From the NCBI RefSeq assembly GCF_004682045.1, contig NZ_QUZT01000009.1:62001-126000 (forward strand): 64,000 bases of DNA, in the 5' to 3' direction. Under the pieces are notes generated by a model. The model was not told where the DNA came from. It did no database searches and was given only the letters and a program-made list of their open reading frames with translations. A program made the position numbers and the translations under genes. Below are positions 41,999-51,346 of the stretch, in pieces; the stretch's first letter is position 1, and every line of letters begins with the position of its first letter. Source of the DNA: Pseudomonas nabeulensis (GTDB taxonomy: Bacteria > Pseudomonadota > Gammaproteobacteria > Pseudomonadales > Pseudomonadaceae).

Positions 41999-43315
41999 AT
42001 GACCACGTCCACTGCAATTGCCCGACTCAACGCTGCCGACCCGGATTTCGCCCATCATCTGGATCATCTGCTGAGCTGGGAAAGCGTGTCCGACGATTCG
42101 GTCAACGGGCGTGTGCTCGACATCATCAAGGCCGTGCGCGAACGCGGTGATGCGGCGCTGGTGGATTTCACCCGCCAGTTCGATGGGCTGGACGTGGCGT
42201 CCATGTCCGACCTGATCCTGCCCCGCGAACGCCTGGAACTGGCCCTGACGCGCATTACCGCGCCGCAGCGTGAAGCCCTGGAAGTGGCGGCGGCGCGGGT
42301 GCGCAGCTACCACGAAAAACAGAAACAGGATTCCTGGAGCTACACCGAGGCCGATGGCACCGTGTTGGGTCAGAAGGTCACGCCGCTGGACCGTGCCGGT
42401 CTGTACGTACCGGGCGGTAAAGCCTCGTATCCATCCTCGGTACTGATGAACGCCATTCCGGCCAAAGTGGCCGGCGTGACCGAGGTGGTCATGGTGGTGC
42501 CGACCCCGCGCGGTGAAATCAACGAACTGGTGCTGGCTGCTGCCTGCATCGCCGGTGTCGACCGGGTGTTCACCATCGGTGGCGCCCAGGCCGTTGCCGC
42601 CCTGGCCTATGGCACCGAAAGCGTGCCGAAGGTCGACAAGGTGGTTGGCCCCGGCAACATCTATGTCGCCACCGCCAAGCGTCACGTGTTCGGCCAGGTC
42701 GGTATCGACATGATTGCCGGCCCTTCGGAAATCCTCGTGGTATGTGACGGCCAGACCGACCCGGACTGGATCGCCATGGACCTGTTCTCCCAGGCCGAAC
42801 ACGACGAAGACGCCCAGGCGATCCTGGTCAGCCCGGACGCTGAGTTCCTCGACAAGGTTGCGGCCAGCATCGACAAGCTGCTGCCGACCATGGACCGCGC
42901 CGAAATCATCGAGAAGTCGATCAATGGCCGTGGCGCCTTGATTCTGGTGAGCGATATGGAGCAAGCCATCGAAGTGGCTAACCGCATTGCGCCGGAGCAC
43001 TTGGAGCTGTCCGTGGCCGACCCGCAAGCCTGGTTGCCATCGATTCGCCACGCCGGTGCGATCTTCATGGGCCGCCACACCAGCGAAGCCCTGGGCGACT
43101 ACTGCGCCGGCCCGAACCACGTGCTGCCGACGTCCGGCACTGCACGGTTCTCGTCGCCGCTGGGGGTGTATGACTTCCAGAAGCGTTCTTCGATCATCTT
43201 TTGCTCCCCGCAGGGTGCCTCCGAGCTGGGCAAGACCGCCTCGGTACTGGCCCGTGGTGAGTCGCTGAGCGCCCACGCGCGCAGCGCCGAATATCGCATC
43301 GTCAAGGGAGAGTAA
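41999..43315 (+). CDS. hisD: Histidinol dehydrogenase
   Basis: A 438-residue Zn enzyme carrying out the last two oxidations to histidine. [13 protein letters not shown] and the [14 protein letters not shown] segment (zinc and substrate residues) are intact. TTGAGG is the ribosome site. hisC follows after 3 bp. Confidence 0.97.
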   Translation: MTTSTAIARLNAADPDFAHHLDHLLSWESVSDDSVNGRVLDIIKAVRERGDAALVDFTRQFDGLDVASMSDLILPRERLELALTRITAPQREALEVAAARVRSYHEKQKQDSWSYTEADGTVLGQKVTPLDRAGLYVPGGKASYPSSVLMNAIPAKVAGVTEVVMVVPTPRGEINELVLAAACIAGVDRVFTIGGAQAVAALAYGTESVPKVDKVVGPGNIYVATAKRHVFGQVGIDMIAGPSEILVVCDGQTDPDWIAMDLFSQAEHDEDAQAILVSPDAEFLDKVAASIDKLLPTMDRAEIIEKSINGRGALILVSDMEQAIEVANRIAPEHLELSVADPQAWLPSIRHAGAIFMGRHTSEALGDYCAGPNHVLPTSGTARFSSPLGVYDFQKRSSIIFCSPQGASELGKTASVLARGESLSAHARSAEYRIVKGE

Positions 43316-43318
43316 GGC

Positions 43319-44371
43319 ATGAGCAAATTCTGGAGCCCCTTCGTCAAGGACCTCGTGCCTTACGTACCGGGTGAGCAACCGAAGCTGACCAAACTGGTCA
43401 AGCTCAACACCAATGAAAACCCCTACGGCCCATCGCCCAAGGCGTTGGCCGCGATGCAGGCCGAGTTGAACGACAACCTGCGCCTGTACCCGGACCCCAA
43501 CAGCGACGTGCTCAAGCAGGCGGTGGCCAAGTACTACGGCGTCGATTCCGGCAAAGTGTTCCTGGGCAACGGTTCCGACGAAGTCCTCGCGCACATCTTC
43601 CACGGCCTGTTCCAGCACGACTTGCCGCTGCTGTTCCCGGATATCAGCTACAGCTTTTATCCGGTGTACTGCGGCCTGTATGGCATCCAGTCCGACCCGG
43701 TGCCGCTGGACGAGCAGTTCCAGATCCGCGTGGCGGACTATGCCAAGCCCAACGGCGGCATCATCTTCCCCAACCCGAACGCGCCGACCGGCTGCGTGTT
43801 GGCGTTGGACGCGGTGGAGCAGATCCTCAAGGCCAGCCCGGATTCGGTGGTGGTGGTCGATGAAGCCTATATCGACTTCGGCGGCGAAACCGCCATCAGC
43901 CTGGTGGACCGCTACCCGAACCTTCTGGTGACCCAGACCCTGTCCAAATCGCGCTCACTGGCCGGTTTGCGCGTCGGCCTGGCCGTGGGCCATCCGGATT
44001 TGATCGAGGCGCTGGAGCGGGTCAAGAACAGCTTCAACTCGTATCCGCTGGATCGCCTGGCGATTGTCGGCGCGGCGGCGGCGTTTGAGGACCGAGAGTA
44101 CTTCGAGAAGACCTGCCAATTGGTGATCGACAGTCGCAACCAGGTAGTGGCGCAGTTGGAAGCCAAAGGCTTTGAAGTACTGCCGTCGGCGGCCAACTTC
44201 ATCTTTGCCCGTCACCCCAAGCACGACGCTGCCGGCCTTGCGGCCAAATTGCGTGAGCAGGGTGTGATCGTGCGGCACTTCAAGCAGGAGCGGATTGCCC
44301 AGTTCCTGCGGATCAGCATCGGTACGCCGGAGCAGAACCAGGCGCTGGTTGATGGGCTTGGCGAGCTCTAA
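43319..44371 (+). CDS. hisC: Histidinol-phosphate aminotransferase
   Basis: A 350-residue PLP enzyme of fold type I. The Schiff-base Lys is in [16 protein letters not shown], and [10 protein letters not shown] is the usual ring-contact segment. GGGAG precedes the ATG within the hisD end. Last gene of the his cluster; a REPIN follows. Confidence 0.97.
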   Translation: MSKFWSPFVKDLVPYVPGEQPKLTKLVKLNTNENPYGPSPKALAAMQAELNDNLRLYPDPNSDVLKQAVAKYYGVDSGKVFLGNGSDEVLAHIFHGLFQHDLPLLFPDISYSFYPVYCGLYGIQSDPVPLDEQFQIRVADYAKPNGGIIFPNPNAPTGCVLALDAVEQILKASPDSVVVVDEAYIDFGGETAISLVDRYPNLLVTQTLSKSRSLAGLRVGLAVGHPDLIEALERVKNSFNSYPLDRLAIVGAAAAFEDREYFEKTCQLVIDSRNQVVAQLEAKGFEVLPSAANFIFARHPKHDAAGLAAKLREQGVIVRHFKQERIAQFLRISIGTPEQNQALVDGLGEL

Positions 44372-44390
44372 GCCACACTGAAGATGTAAA

Positions 44391-44499
44391 AATGTGGGAG
44401 GGGGCTTGCCCCCGATAGCTGTGTGTCAGTCGCTACATGTGTGACTGATACACCGCCATCGGGGGCAAGTCGAATCGTCGCACCGCCCCTCCCACATTT
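44391..44499. repeat. REPIN with 16-nt interruption in right arm
   Basis: The left REP is normal. In the right REP, the GGGGGCAAG core is followed by TCGAATCGTCGCACCG (about 44470-44485) before CCCCTCCCACATT resumes. The same interruption is found in the REPIN at 56.1 kb. It separates hisC (+) from uraA (-). Confidence 0.9.
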
Positions 44500-44515
44500 T
44501 GTTTTGCGTTGGCAG

Positions 44516-45790
44516 TTAGAGCAACGGTTCGTCAGGCTTCTTGTTCTTCCAGCCATCATTGCCCGGCAGCAGCAGGTTCAGACCAATCGCTACCACCGCA
44601 CACAGGGCGATGCCCTTGAGGCCGAAATCATCCGGGCCGGTGCCGGTTCCCACCAGTACACCGCCAATCCCGAACACCAGCGTCACCGACACAATCACCA
44701 GATTGCGCGCTTCGCCCAGGTCGATCTTGTGGCGAATCAAGGTGTTCATCCCCACTGCAGCAATCGAACCGAACAGCAGGCACAGAATCCCACCCATTAC
44801 CGGCACCGGGATGCTTTGCAGCAATGCGCCGAACTTGCCGATGAAGGCCAGGCTGATGGCAAATACCGCCGCCCAGGTCATGATCTTCGGGTTGTAGTTC
44901 TTGGTCAGCATCACTGCGCCCGTCACTTCGGCGTAGGTGGTATTCGGCGGGCCGCCAAACAGGCCCGCGGCCGTGGTGGCGATACCGTCACCCAGCAGGG
45001 TGCGATGCAGGCCAGGCTTCTTCAGGTAGTCGCGACCGGTCACGCTGCCCACCGCAATTACACCGCCGATATGTTCAATCGCCGGGGCCAGGGCCACCGG
45101 GACGATAAACAGGATCGCCTGCCAGTTGAACTCCGGCGCGGTGAAGTGGGGCAGGGCGAACCATGGTGCGGCGGCGATCTTGGCGGTGTCGACCACGCCA
45201 AAGTAGAACGACATCGCAAAGCCCACCAGCACGCCGGAGATGATCGGCACCAGGCGGAAAATGCCCTTGCCGAATACCGCCACGATCAACGTGGTGAGCA
45301 GCGCCGGCATCGAGATCATCATCGCGGTCTGGTAGTGGATCAGTTCGCTGCCATCACCGGCCTTGCCCATTGCCATGTTGGCGGCAATCGGTGCCATGGC
45401 CAGGCCGATGGAGATGATCACCGGCCCGATGACCACGGGCGGCAGCAGCCGGTCGATAAACCCGGTGCCTTTGATCTTCACGGCGAGGCCGAGGAAGGTA
45501 TAAACGAAACCGGCTGCCATCACCCCGCCCATGGTCGCCGCGAGGCCGAACTGGCCCTTGGCGAGAATGATCGGGGTAATGAAGGCAAAGCTCGATGCCA
45601 GGAACACCGGCACCTGCCGTCCCGTCACCACCTGGAACAACAGCGTGCCCAGGCCTGCGGTGAACAGTGCGACGTTTGGATCAAGACCTGTGATCAGCGG
45701 CATCAACACCAGCGCGCCAAATGCCACGAAGAGCATTTGTGCGCCAGACAGGATCTGGCGCCAAAGCGGGTCGTTGAATTCATCCTGCAT
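44516..45790 (-). CDS. uraA: Uracil permease (NCS2 family)
   Basis: A 424-residue inner-membrane uracil:H+ symporter with about 14 hydrophobic segments. Family motifs include IEHIGGVIAVGSVTGRDYLKKPGLHRTLLGDG and the GGPPNTTYAEVTGA substrate-site helix. The ATG at 45790 has AAGGA 9 nt before it; a GTG at 45796 overlapping the upp stop is the alternative. Co-transcribed with upp for uracil salvage. Confidence 0.93.
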   Translation of the reverse strand: MQDEFNDPLWRQILSGAQMLFVAFGALVLMPLITGLDPNVALFTAGLGTLLFQVVTGRQVPVFLASSFAFITPIILAKGQFGLAATMGGVMAAGFVYTFLGLAVKIKGTGFIDRLLPPVVIGPVIISIGLAMAPIAANMAMGKAGDGSELIHYQTAMMISMPALLTTLIVAVFGKGIFRLVPIISGVLVGFAMSFYFGVVDTAKIAAAPWFALPHFTAPEFNWQAILFIVPVALAPAIEHIGGVIAVGSVTGRDYLKKPGLHRTLLGDGIATTAAGLFGGPPNTTYAEVTGAVMLTKNYNPKIMTWAAVFAISLAFIGKFGALLQSIPVPVMGGILCLLFGSIAAVGMNTLIRHKIDLGEARNLVIVSVTLVFGIGGVLVGTGTGPDDFGLKGIALCAVVAIGLNLLLPGNDGWKNKKPDEPLL

Positions 45791-45792
45791 GG

Positions 45793-46431
45793 TCACGCGT
45801 CCTTCTGCTTGGTGCCGAAGATCTTGTCACCGGCATCGCCCAGGCCCGGGATGATGTAGCCGTGTTCGTTCAAGCGCTCATCGACGGAGGCCGTGTAGAT
45901 CTGCACATCCGGGTGGGCTTTCTCGACAGCCGCGATACCTTCGGGCGCTGCAACCAGCACCATGGCGCGGATGTCCTTGCAGCCGGCTTTTTTCAGCAGG
46001 TCGATGGTGGCAACCATGGAACTACCGGTGGCCAGCATCGGGTCAATGATCATCGCCAGGCGCTCGTCGATTTCCGGGACGAGTTTTTCCAGGTAGGTGT
46101 GGGCCTCCAGGGTCTCCTCGTTGCGGGCCACGCCAACGGCGCTGACCTTGGCGCCCGGGATCAGGCTGAGGACGCCTTCGAGCATGCCGATACCGGCACG
46201 CAGGATCGGCACGACGGTGATTTTCTTACCGGCGATTTTCTCCACTTGGACAGGGCCTGCCCAACCTGGAATCTCGTAGGTTTCCAGGGGCAAATCCTTG
46301 GTGGCTTCGTAAGTGAGCAACGCTCCGACTTCCTGAGCAAGCTCACGGAAATTCTTCGTGCTAATGTCGGCGCGGCGCATAAGGCCGAGCTTGTGTCGGA
46401 TCAGCGGGTGGCGGATCTCGCGAGTGGGCAT
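45793..46431 (-). CDS. upp: Uracil phosphoribosyltransferase
   Basis: A 212-residue enzyme making UMP from uracil and PRPP. The PRPP loop [16 protein letters not shown] and the start [18 protein letters not shown] are standard. I use the ATG at 46431; an in-frame ATG at 46455 would add eight residues. Upstream lies a T7 tract suited to UTP-sensitive initiation (see regulatory entry). Confidence 0.96.
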   Translation of the reverse strand: MPTREIRHPLIRHKLGLMRRADISTKNFRELAQEVGALLTYEATKDLPLETYEIPGWAGPVQVEKIAGKKITVVPILRAGIGMLEGVLSLIPGAKVSAVGVARNEETLEAHTYLEKLVPEIDERLAMIIDPMLATGSSMVATIDLLKKAGCKDIRAMVLVAAPEGIAAVEKAHPDVQIYTASVDERLNEHGYIIPGLGDAGDKIFGTKQKDA

Positions 46432-46453
46432 GGGAAAGGCTCCGGCGGCGGGC

Positions 46454-46495
46454 AAAAAAACCGGCCTAGATTAATCTATCCGAGGGTGTTGTCCT
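46454..46495 (-). promoter_or_regulatory. Candidate upp promoter with T7 initial transcribed region
   Basis: On the minus strand: AGGACA (46490-46495), 16-bp spacer, TAATCT (46468-46473), then seven bases to a G followed at once by T7 (46454-46460). A G/T-run start resembles E. coli upp and codBA, where UTP-dependent slippage controls expression. The -35 and -10 are weak matches, so this is a proposal. Confidence 0.4.
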
Positions 46496-46595
46496 ATAGA
46501 CATCTAGTACGTTAGTCCATTAAGGCTTGATCGGAGCGCACGAGAAGCGTACCTTCGCCCGCTTTTCTTGCCACAGCACCCCCTTGGAGAGCGCC

Positions 46596-47153
46596 ATGTC
46601 CGCTGATCTCGAGCATATCCGTCAAATCATGCGCGAGGCTGACTGCCTGTACACCGAAGCGCAAGTCGAAGCAGCGATCGCCAAGGTCGGCGCCCACATC
46701 ACCCGCGAAATGGCCGACACCAACCCGGTGGTTTTCTGTGTGATGAACGGTGGCCTGATCTTCGCCGGCAAATTGCTGACTCACCTGCAATTCCCGCTGG
46801 AAGCGTCCTACCTGCACGCCACCCGCTATCGCAACGAAACCAGCGGCGGCGACCTGTTCTGGAAAGCCAAGCCGGAAGTCTCGTTTATCGACCGCGACGT
46901 GCTGATCATCGACGACATCCTCGATGAAGGTCACACCCTGGGCGCGATCATCGACTTCTGCAAACACGCTGGCGCACGTAAAGTGCACACCGCCGTGCTG
47001 ATCGACAAAGACCACGACCGCAAGGCTCGCCCGGACCTGAAAGCCGATTACGTGGGCTTGCCGTGCATCGACCGTTATATCTTCGGTTACGGCATGGACT
47101 ACAAAGGCTACTGGCGTAATGCCAATGGCATCTACGCCGTTAAAGGAATGTAA
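46596..47153 (+). CDS. hpt: Hypoxanthine-guanine phosphoribosyltransferase
   Basis: A 185-residue purine salvage enzyme. The PRPP motif VLIIDDILDEGHTLGAI (about residues 100-116) is clear. GGAGA is 6 nt before the chosen ATG at 46596. Divergent from upp-uraA, making a small base-salvage locus; the WbuC-type gene follows after 3 bp. Confidence 0.94.
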   Translation: MSADLEHIRQIMREADCLYTEAQVEAAIAKVGAHITREMADTNPVVFCVMNGGLIFAGKLLTHLQFPLEASYLHATRYRNETSGGDLFWKAKPEVSFIDRDVLIIDDILDEGHTLGAIIDFCKHAGARKVHTAVLIDKDHDRKARPDLKADYVGLPCIDRYIFGYGMDYKGYWRNANGIYAVKGM

Positions 47154-47156
47154 GTA

Positions 47157-47624
47157 ATGACCCGTTTTCTTGATCGATCGCTGTTTGCCGAGTTGGCCGA
47201 GAAAGCGGGCGCCAGCCCTCGGGGTCGGCACCACCATAACTTCCACCACATGGAAGAACCGTGTCATCGCCTGGCCGTGGGCCTGCAGCCCAGCACCTAT
47301 GTGCCGCCGCATCGGCACCTGAGCGCGGACAAGGCGGAAACCTTGCTCGTGCTGCAAGGCAGCCTGGGGTTGCTGGTGTTCAGCGACACCGGCGAGGTGA
47401 TCGCCAAGCGCGTGATGCAGGCGGGCGGCGAATGCGCTGGCGTTGATCTGCCGCCGGGCGTGTTCCACGGCCTGGTGGTGCTTGAGCCCGATACTGTGAT
47501 GTTCGAGTGCAAGGCCGGCCCTTACCGTCCGGTGGGCGAGGGCGAGATGGCCGACTGGGCGCCTCGCGAAGGTGATGCGGGTGTTGCCGAGTATCAACGC
47601 TGGATGCTTGCCCAGTTCGATTGA
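47157..47624 (+). CDS. WbuC family cupin fold metalloprotein
   Basis: A 155-residue single-cupin protein. Metal-ligand candidates are in PPHRHLSADKAETLLVLQGSLGLLVF and the second cupin motif PPGVFHGLVVLEP. WbuC relatives occur in polysaccharide loci, but no glycan genes are near here; it is probably co-transcribed with hpt. Substrate unknown. Confidence 0.85.
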   Translation: MTRFLDRSLFAELAEKAGASPRGRHHHNFHHMEEPCHRLAVGLQPSTYVPPHRHLSADKAETLLVLQGSLGLLVFSDTGEVIAKRVMQAGGECAGVDLPPGVFHGLVVLEPDTVMFECKAGPYRPVGEGEMADWAPREGDAGVAEYQRWMLAQFD

Positions 47625-47659
47625 GCTACAGTGCTGGGCCCATCTAGCCGGAGCGGCCC

Positions 47660-48145
47660 ATGAGCTTGTTGATTCGCACCTGCGCCGCCCTGGCGCTGAC
47701 CCTTAGCCTGCCTCTCGCAGCGGCCCCCGCCGTGATGCACAGCCAGTTCCTGCCGCCGGATGACCTCACCCTGCGCGCTGAAACACCGGAGCAGCAGCAA
47801 TTGCTGCAAGTCACCGAATACGCCGTGGTGGTGGGCAACCAGCGTCAATCCAGCCAGCAGCCGATTCCGGTGACTTCGCCGTTGATGATCCGCCTCAAGG
47901 GCAAATCCCTGAATAAAGGCGCGACCATCAGCCAGGTGGTGCTCAACTTCGATGCCGAAAGCAAAAGCCTGAAAAAGCCCGCCTATGACGATAAGAGCAA
48001 GACGCTGACGCTGTCGTATCCGATGGCGCAGTATCGGGCGATTGTCGATTTACTGCGCAATGACACGGTGTATGTGCAGTTCCTCAGTTATGCCAACGGG
48101 CATATCTGGGCGGATTTGCACACTGGCGCCGTTCGCGCGCGGTAG
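47660..48145 (+). CDS. Secreted protein of unknown function
   Basis: A 161-residue protein with a signal peptide (cut probably after about residue 22, LSLPLAAAPA) and a beta-rich mature part (ATISQVVLNFDAESKSLKKPAYD, TVYVQFLSYANGHIWADLHTG). I do not recognise the family. GGAGCGG lies before the ATG. By position it matches a conserved unknown gene in the hpt-mqo segment of other pseudomonads. Confidence 0.75.
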   Translation: MSLLIRTCAALALTLSLPLAAAPAVMHSQFLPPDDLTLRAETPEQQQLLQVTEYAVVVGNQRQSSQQPIPVTSPLMIRLKGKSLNKGATISQVVLNFDAESKSLKKPAYDDKSKTLTLSYPMAQYRAIVDLLRNDTVYVQFLSYANGHIWADLHTGAVRAR

Positions 48146-48162
48146 TCGCTACATAGCTAGGC

Positions 48163-48255
48163 AATGTGGGAGGGGGCTTGCCCCCGATGGCGGTGTATCA
48201 GTCAAAAATTTTGAGCCTGACTCACCGCAATCGGGAGCAAGCTCCCTCCCACATT
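48163..48255. repeat. REPIN (paired inverted REP elements)
   Basis: Left REP is standard; the right copy reads CGGGAGCAAGCTCCCTCCCAC, two changes that keep the stem paired. Lies between the secreted protein gene and the PA4642-type gene. Confidence 0.9.
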
Positions 48256-48315
48256 GGATCTCCAGCAAGGTAGACTTCTTCCCCCGTGAAAAATGTCTGC
48301 AGGCTGGAGTCGGTA

Positions 48316-48603
48316 ATGCGTAAAGATAAGAAACAGGTGATTGGCGATGAGATCGGCGATGATCAGATCAAGTTGTTCCTGGACTTCGAGCCAGTCGACG
48401 CGACTTCCCCGTCCCTGCACAAACTGATCAAGGCCTACCGTGGCCTGCGTATCGACGATTTCGAGCGCTTCCTGGGCTTTTTCAAGGAGGCCGGCCTGGA
48501 CCTCGACGGCAAGGATGAGCATGGCCAGACGTTCGTCGACCTGATCAAGGACCAGCGCAACGCGGACGAGTACATCGAACTGATCGAAAACGCTCGCGGC
48601 TGA
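48316..48603 (+). CDS. PA4642 family protein
   Basis: A 95-residue acidic, helical protein (DDQIKLFLDFEPVDATSPSLHKL, RIDDFERFLGFFKEAGLDLDG) conserved in Pseudomonas next to mqo. Function unknown. The ATG at 48316 follows GGAGTCGG and gives MRKDKKQVIGDEIG. It converges on mqo. Confidence 0.85.
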   Translation: MRKDKKQVIGDEIGDDQIKLFLDFEPVDATSPSLHKLIKAYRGLRIDDFERFLGFFKEAGLDLDGKDEHGQTFVDLIKDQRNADEYIELIENARG

Positions 48604-48613
48604 TTATCCAGGC

Positions 48614-48650
48614 AAAAAAAACGCCCCGTCCTCATGCAGAGGGCGGGGCG
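48614..48650 (-). terminator. Intrinsic terminator of mqo
   Basis: On the minus strand, CGCCCCGCCCTC pairs with GAGGACGGGGCG around a short loop, then T8. It lies 36 bp past the mqo stop. It could also serve the converging plus-strand gene, less well. Confidence 0.9.
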
Positions 48651-48653
48651 ATC

Positions 48654-48676
48654 GTTCCCACGCTCTGCGTGGGAAT
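48654..48676. repeat. Short palindromic intergenic repeat
   Basis: GTTCCCACGC / GCGTGGGAAT with a TCT loop, a palindrome I recognise as common between genes in fluorescens-group genomes. It sits beside the mqo terminator. Confidence 0.7.
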
Positions 48677-48685
48677 GTCACGACC

Positions 48686-50194
48686 TCAAGCGTAGCTCTC
48701 GGTCTCGGCAGCAGGTTCCACCAGCTCCAGGCTGATGTTGTTCTGCGTGTTGATCTTGCGATACAGCTCGGCGTCCGTTTCCAGAACCTTCTCCCGCGCC
48801 GGGAAGATCTCCTGAAGCTTGGCCGCCCACTCACCGGCCGCTTTGCCAGGGAAGCACTTCTCGATCAGTTCCAGCATGATCGAAACCGTCACCGAAGCGC
48901 CCGGAGACGCGCCCAACAGTGCCGCGAGCGAACCGTCCTTGGCTGCGACCAGCTCGGTGCCGAATTGCAGCACGCCGCCTTTTTTCGGGTCTTTCTTGAT
49001 GATCTGCACCCGTTGGCCGGCCACTTCCAGGCGCCAGTCCTCGGCTTTCGCCTCGGGGTAGAAGCGGCGCAGGGACTCCAGGCGCTGCTCCATGGATTGG
49101 CGCACTTCGCTGACCAGGTACTTGGTCAGGTCCATATTGTCGCGGGCCACGGCCAGCATCGGGCCGATGTTGCCGGCGCGAATCGACATCGGCAGGTCCA
49201 GGAACGAGCCGTGCTTGAGGAACTTGGTGGTGAAGCCGGCGTATGGCCCGAACAGCAGGGATTTCTTGCCGTCGACTACGCGGGTGTCTAGGTGCGGCAC
49301 GGACATCGGCGGCGAACCCACGGCGGCCTGGCTGTAGACCTTGGCCTGGTGGTGTTTGACCACCTCGGGGTTGTCGCAACGCAGCCACTGGCCGCTGACC
49401 GGGAAGCCGCCAAAGCCTTTGCTCTCTTCGATGCCCGAGGCTTGCAGCAGCGGCAGCGCCGCGCCACCGGCGCCGAGGAAGACGAACTTGGCGTCGACTT
49501 CACGGCTGTTGCCGCTGTTGACGTCCTTGATGCTCACGGTCCAGCCGGCGCCATTGCGCTTGAGGCCGGTGACGCGCTTGCAGTACTTGACCTGGGCATC
49601 CGGCGAGCTGGTCAGGTGACCCAGCAACTGGTTGGTCAGGGCGCCGAAGTTGACGTCGGTGCCGTTGAGTACGCGGGTGGCGGCGATTTTTTCGTCTAGC
49701 GGACGGCCCGGCATCATCAGCGGCATCCACTCGGCCATCTCGCTACGGTCTTCGGTGTAGTGCATATCCGAAAACGCGTGGTGTTGGCTGAGGGACTCAA
49801 AGCGCTTCTTGAGGAAGGACACGCCTTTTTCGCCCTGCACGAAGCTCAGGTGTGGTACCGGGCTGATAAAGGACTTGGACGAGCCAAAGGTGCCTTTTTT
49901 GGTCAAGTACGCCCAGAACTGCTTCGACACCTCGAACTGGGTGTTGATGTGCACGGCTTTCTTGATGTCGATGGAGCCATCGGCGGCCTGCGGCGTGTAG
50001 TTCAGCTCACACAGCCCGGCGTGGCCGGTGCCGGCGTTGTTCCACGGGTTGGAACTCTCCGCGGCACCCGAATCCATCAGCTCAACGACTTCCAGTTTGA
50101 GGCCGGGGTCGAGCTCTTTAAGCAATACGGCCAGGGTGGCACTCATGATGCCGGCCCCTACCAGTACTACGTCGACTGCTTCGTTATGCGCCAT
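48686..50194 (-). CDS. mqo: Malate:quinone oxidoreductase
   Basis: A 502-residue peripheral membrane flavoprotein oxidising malate to oxaloacetate with quinone as acceptor. The FAD motif [21 protein letters not shown] is at the N terminus, and [22 protein letters not shown] is the family signature. GGAG lies 9 nt before the ATG. A small open frame ends exactly at the base before this ATG. Confidence 0.96.
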   Translation of the reverse strand: MAHNEAVDVVLVGAGIMSATLAVLLKELDPGLKLEVVELMDSGAAESSNPWNNAGTGHAGLCELNYTPQAADGSIDIKKAVHINTQFEVSKQFWAYLTKKGTFGSSKSFISPVPHLSFVQGEKGVSFLKKRFESLSQHHAFSDMHYTEDRSEMAEWMPLMMPGRPLDEKIAATRVLNGTDVNFGALTNQLLGHLTSSPDAQVKYCKRVTGLKRNGAGWTVSIKDVNSGNSREVDAKFVFLGAGGAALPLLQASGIEESKGFGGFPVSGQWLRCDNPEVVKHHQAKVYSQAAVGSPPMSVPHLDTRVVDGKKSLLFGPYAGFTTKFLKHGSFLDLPMSIRAGNIGPMLAVARDNMDLTKYLVSEVRQSMEQRLESLRRFYPEAKAEDWRLEVAGQRVQIIKKDPKKGGVLQFGTELVAAKDGSLAALLGASPGASVTVSIMLELIEKCFPGKAAGEWAAKLQEIFPAREKVLETDAELYRKINTQNNISLELVEPAAETESYA

Positions 50195-50918
50195 TTAACG
50201 CGTCTCCAAAATCTGCAGCACCAAATTGACGGCATGGCTGCCAGGAGTGACGGGGCGATTCACGTGTTGCCCCAGGTTACCCATGGCCAGGATCGCCATA
50301 TCCGTTTCGCAATTCTTTGCACGTTCAGCACACGCTTCCTGCCGGGCTAATCTGCCTATGAACGCATTCATGGGCGCCTGTGGCAATTCGACTTATGGTC
50401 AAAGCGTGCGATTCGTGCAATCAATCCGTAGCGGACAGGCTCAAGCTCCGGTTGTTGAGGAGTACTCGGTCCTGTGGGGTTGGGCTGTTCCAGACGCTGA
50501 TGGTGCTTGTTCAAACGCCAAACTATTCATTTGCTCGCCACACTCTTGTGAAGTTGTGAAAACCCGTTTTTTCACGCTCTTTTGAAGACGTGAACCTCAA
50601 AAAAGGGCTGCCCCAGCCTGGCACCTGGCCCGGATACCTTGCCGACACGCGGCAAAACGGGCAAACAACTCAAGTGGCCGAGCGCAATGGCAGCTCTGGC
50701 AGATTCGGCAAAGGCGGGTGGTTTGCAGGGAAAACAGCAAGCGCGCCAGCTTCACTCGATCTGTGTGGGCGGCTCTCTGTGGGCGTTTGGGGGGTTAATA
50801 CCGAGGCATTAACGATGCTGCGGGGCCCGATCAGGAGACGTCCTTATAATCGGGGGGAGATTGTAGCGAAGAACGCCAAGGAAATGGGCGTGTTTTATGA
50901 CTTTTATTAGGTGTTCGG
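50195..50918. other. 724-bp gap upstream of mqo
   Basis: No gene I can name. It must hold the mqo promoter (minus strand). A 63-codon minus-strand frame (50195-50386) stops directly before the mqo ATG, with the mqo ribosome site inside its last codons; it may be a leader ORF. An AT-rich palindrome GTGAAAA / TTTTCAC lies near 50556-50575. TATAAT occurs at 50845-50850 (+) but without a -35. A plus-strand frame at 50226-50585 lacks protein-like features. Confidence 0.6.
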
Positions 50919-51152
50919 TCAGGCGGCCAACGGCTGGTGGCGCGGCGACCTTGCCTGGCGTGGGCTCACACGGACATGGGCCGGCAGTGGGCGATGCATC
51001 CAGCTCAGGCGAATCTCCTCGATTTCCACCCAGCCGTTGCCCACGGGCGGCTGGCTGCACTCTTTGAAGGCTTGGCAGCGGCCTTCGGCGTCCAGCAGGG
51101 CGAACTGGCGAAGAGCGGGTTTGCGTGCGAACAGCGACCAGAGAAAATGCAT
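50919..51152 (-). CDS. Small conserved-looking protein of unknown function
   Basis: A 77-residue protein beginning MHFLWSLFARKPALRQFALLD. AGGAGG sits 9 nt before the ATG at 51152, one of the best ribosome sites in the window. The first half is hydrophobic/aromatic then acidic; the C terminus is basic and Pro/Arg-rich (VSPRQARSPRHQ). No domain recognised. Longer frames through the same DNA start in poor context. Confidence 0.7.
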   Translation of the reverse strand: MHFLWSLFARKPALRQFALLDAEGRCQAFKECSQPPVGNGWVEIEEIRLSWMHRPLPAHVRVSPRQARSPRHQPLAA

Positions 51153-51346
51153 GGCGATCAACCTCCTGAGATTGGGGCCAAGCATGCCGTCGAGGGATGA
51201 CGGGCCGATGTAACGGCTGTGACATCTCGGTGACATCGAACCGCCGCGTGCGCCGTGGGTCTCAGGTTGTAACTGGGCCTAGTTCCCGGCGATGGCGCAC
51301 CGCTATACTGCCGGCCTGTCGGTACTTGAATCCTGGAGAGAAGCGC

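Noticed and set aside
50226..50585. 119-codon plus-strand frame upstream of mqo
   Set aside because: No ribosome site and no protein-like pattern; probably chance.
50845..50850. TATAAT as a promoter
   Set aside because: No -35 hexamer at 16-18 bp and no supported gene start downstream on that strand.
50809..51225. 138-codon minus-strand frame
   Set aside because: Pro/Arg-rich, overlaps the 77-residue gene in another frame, which has a far better ribosome site.
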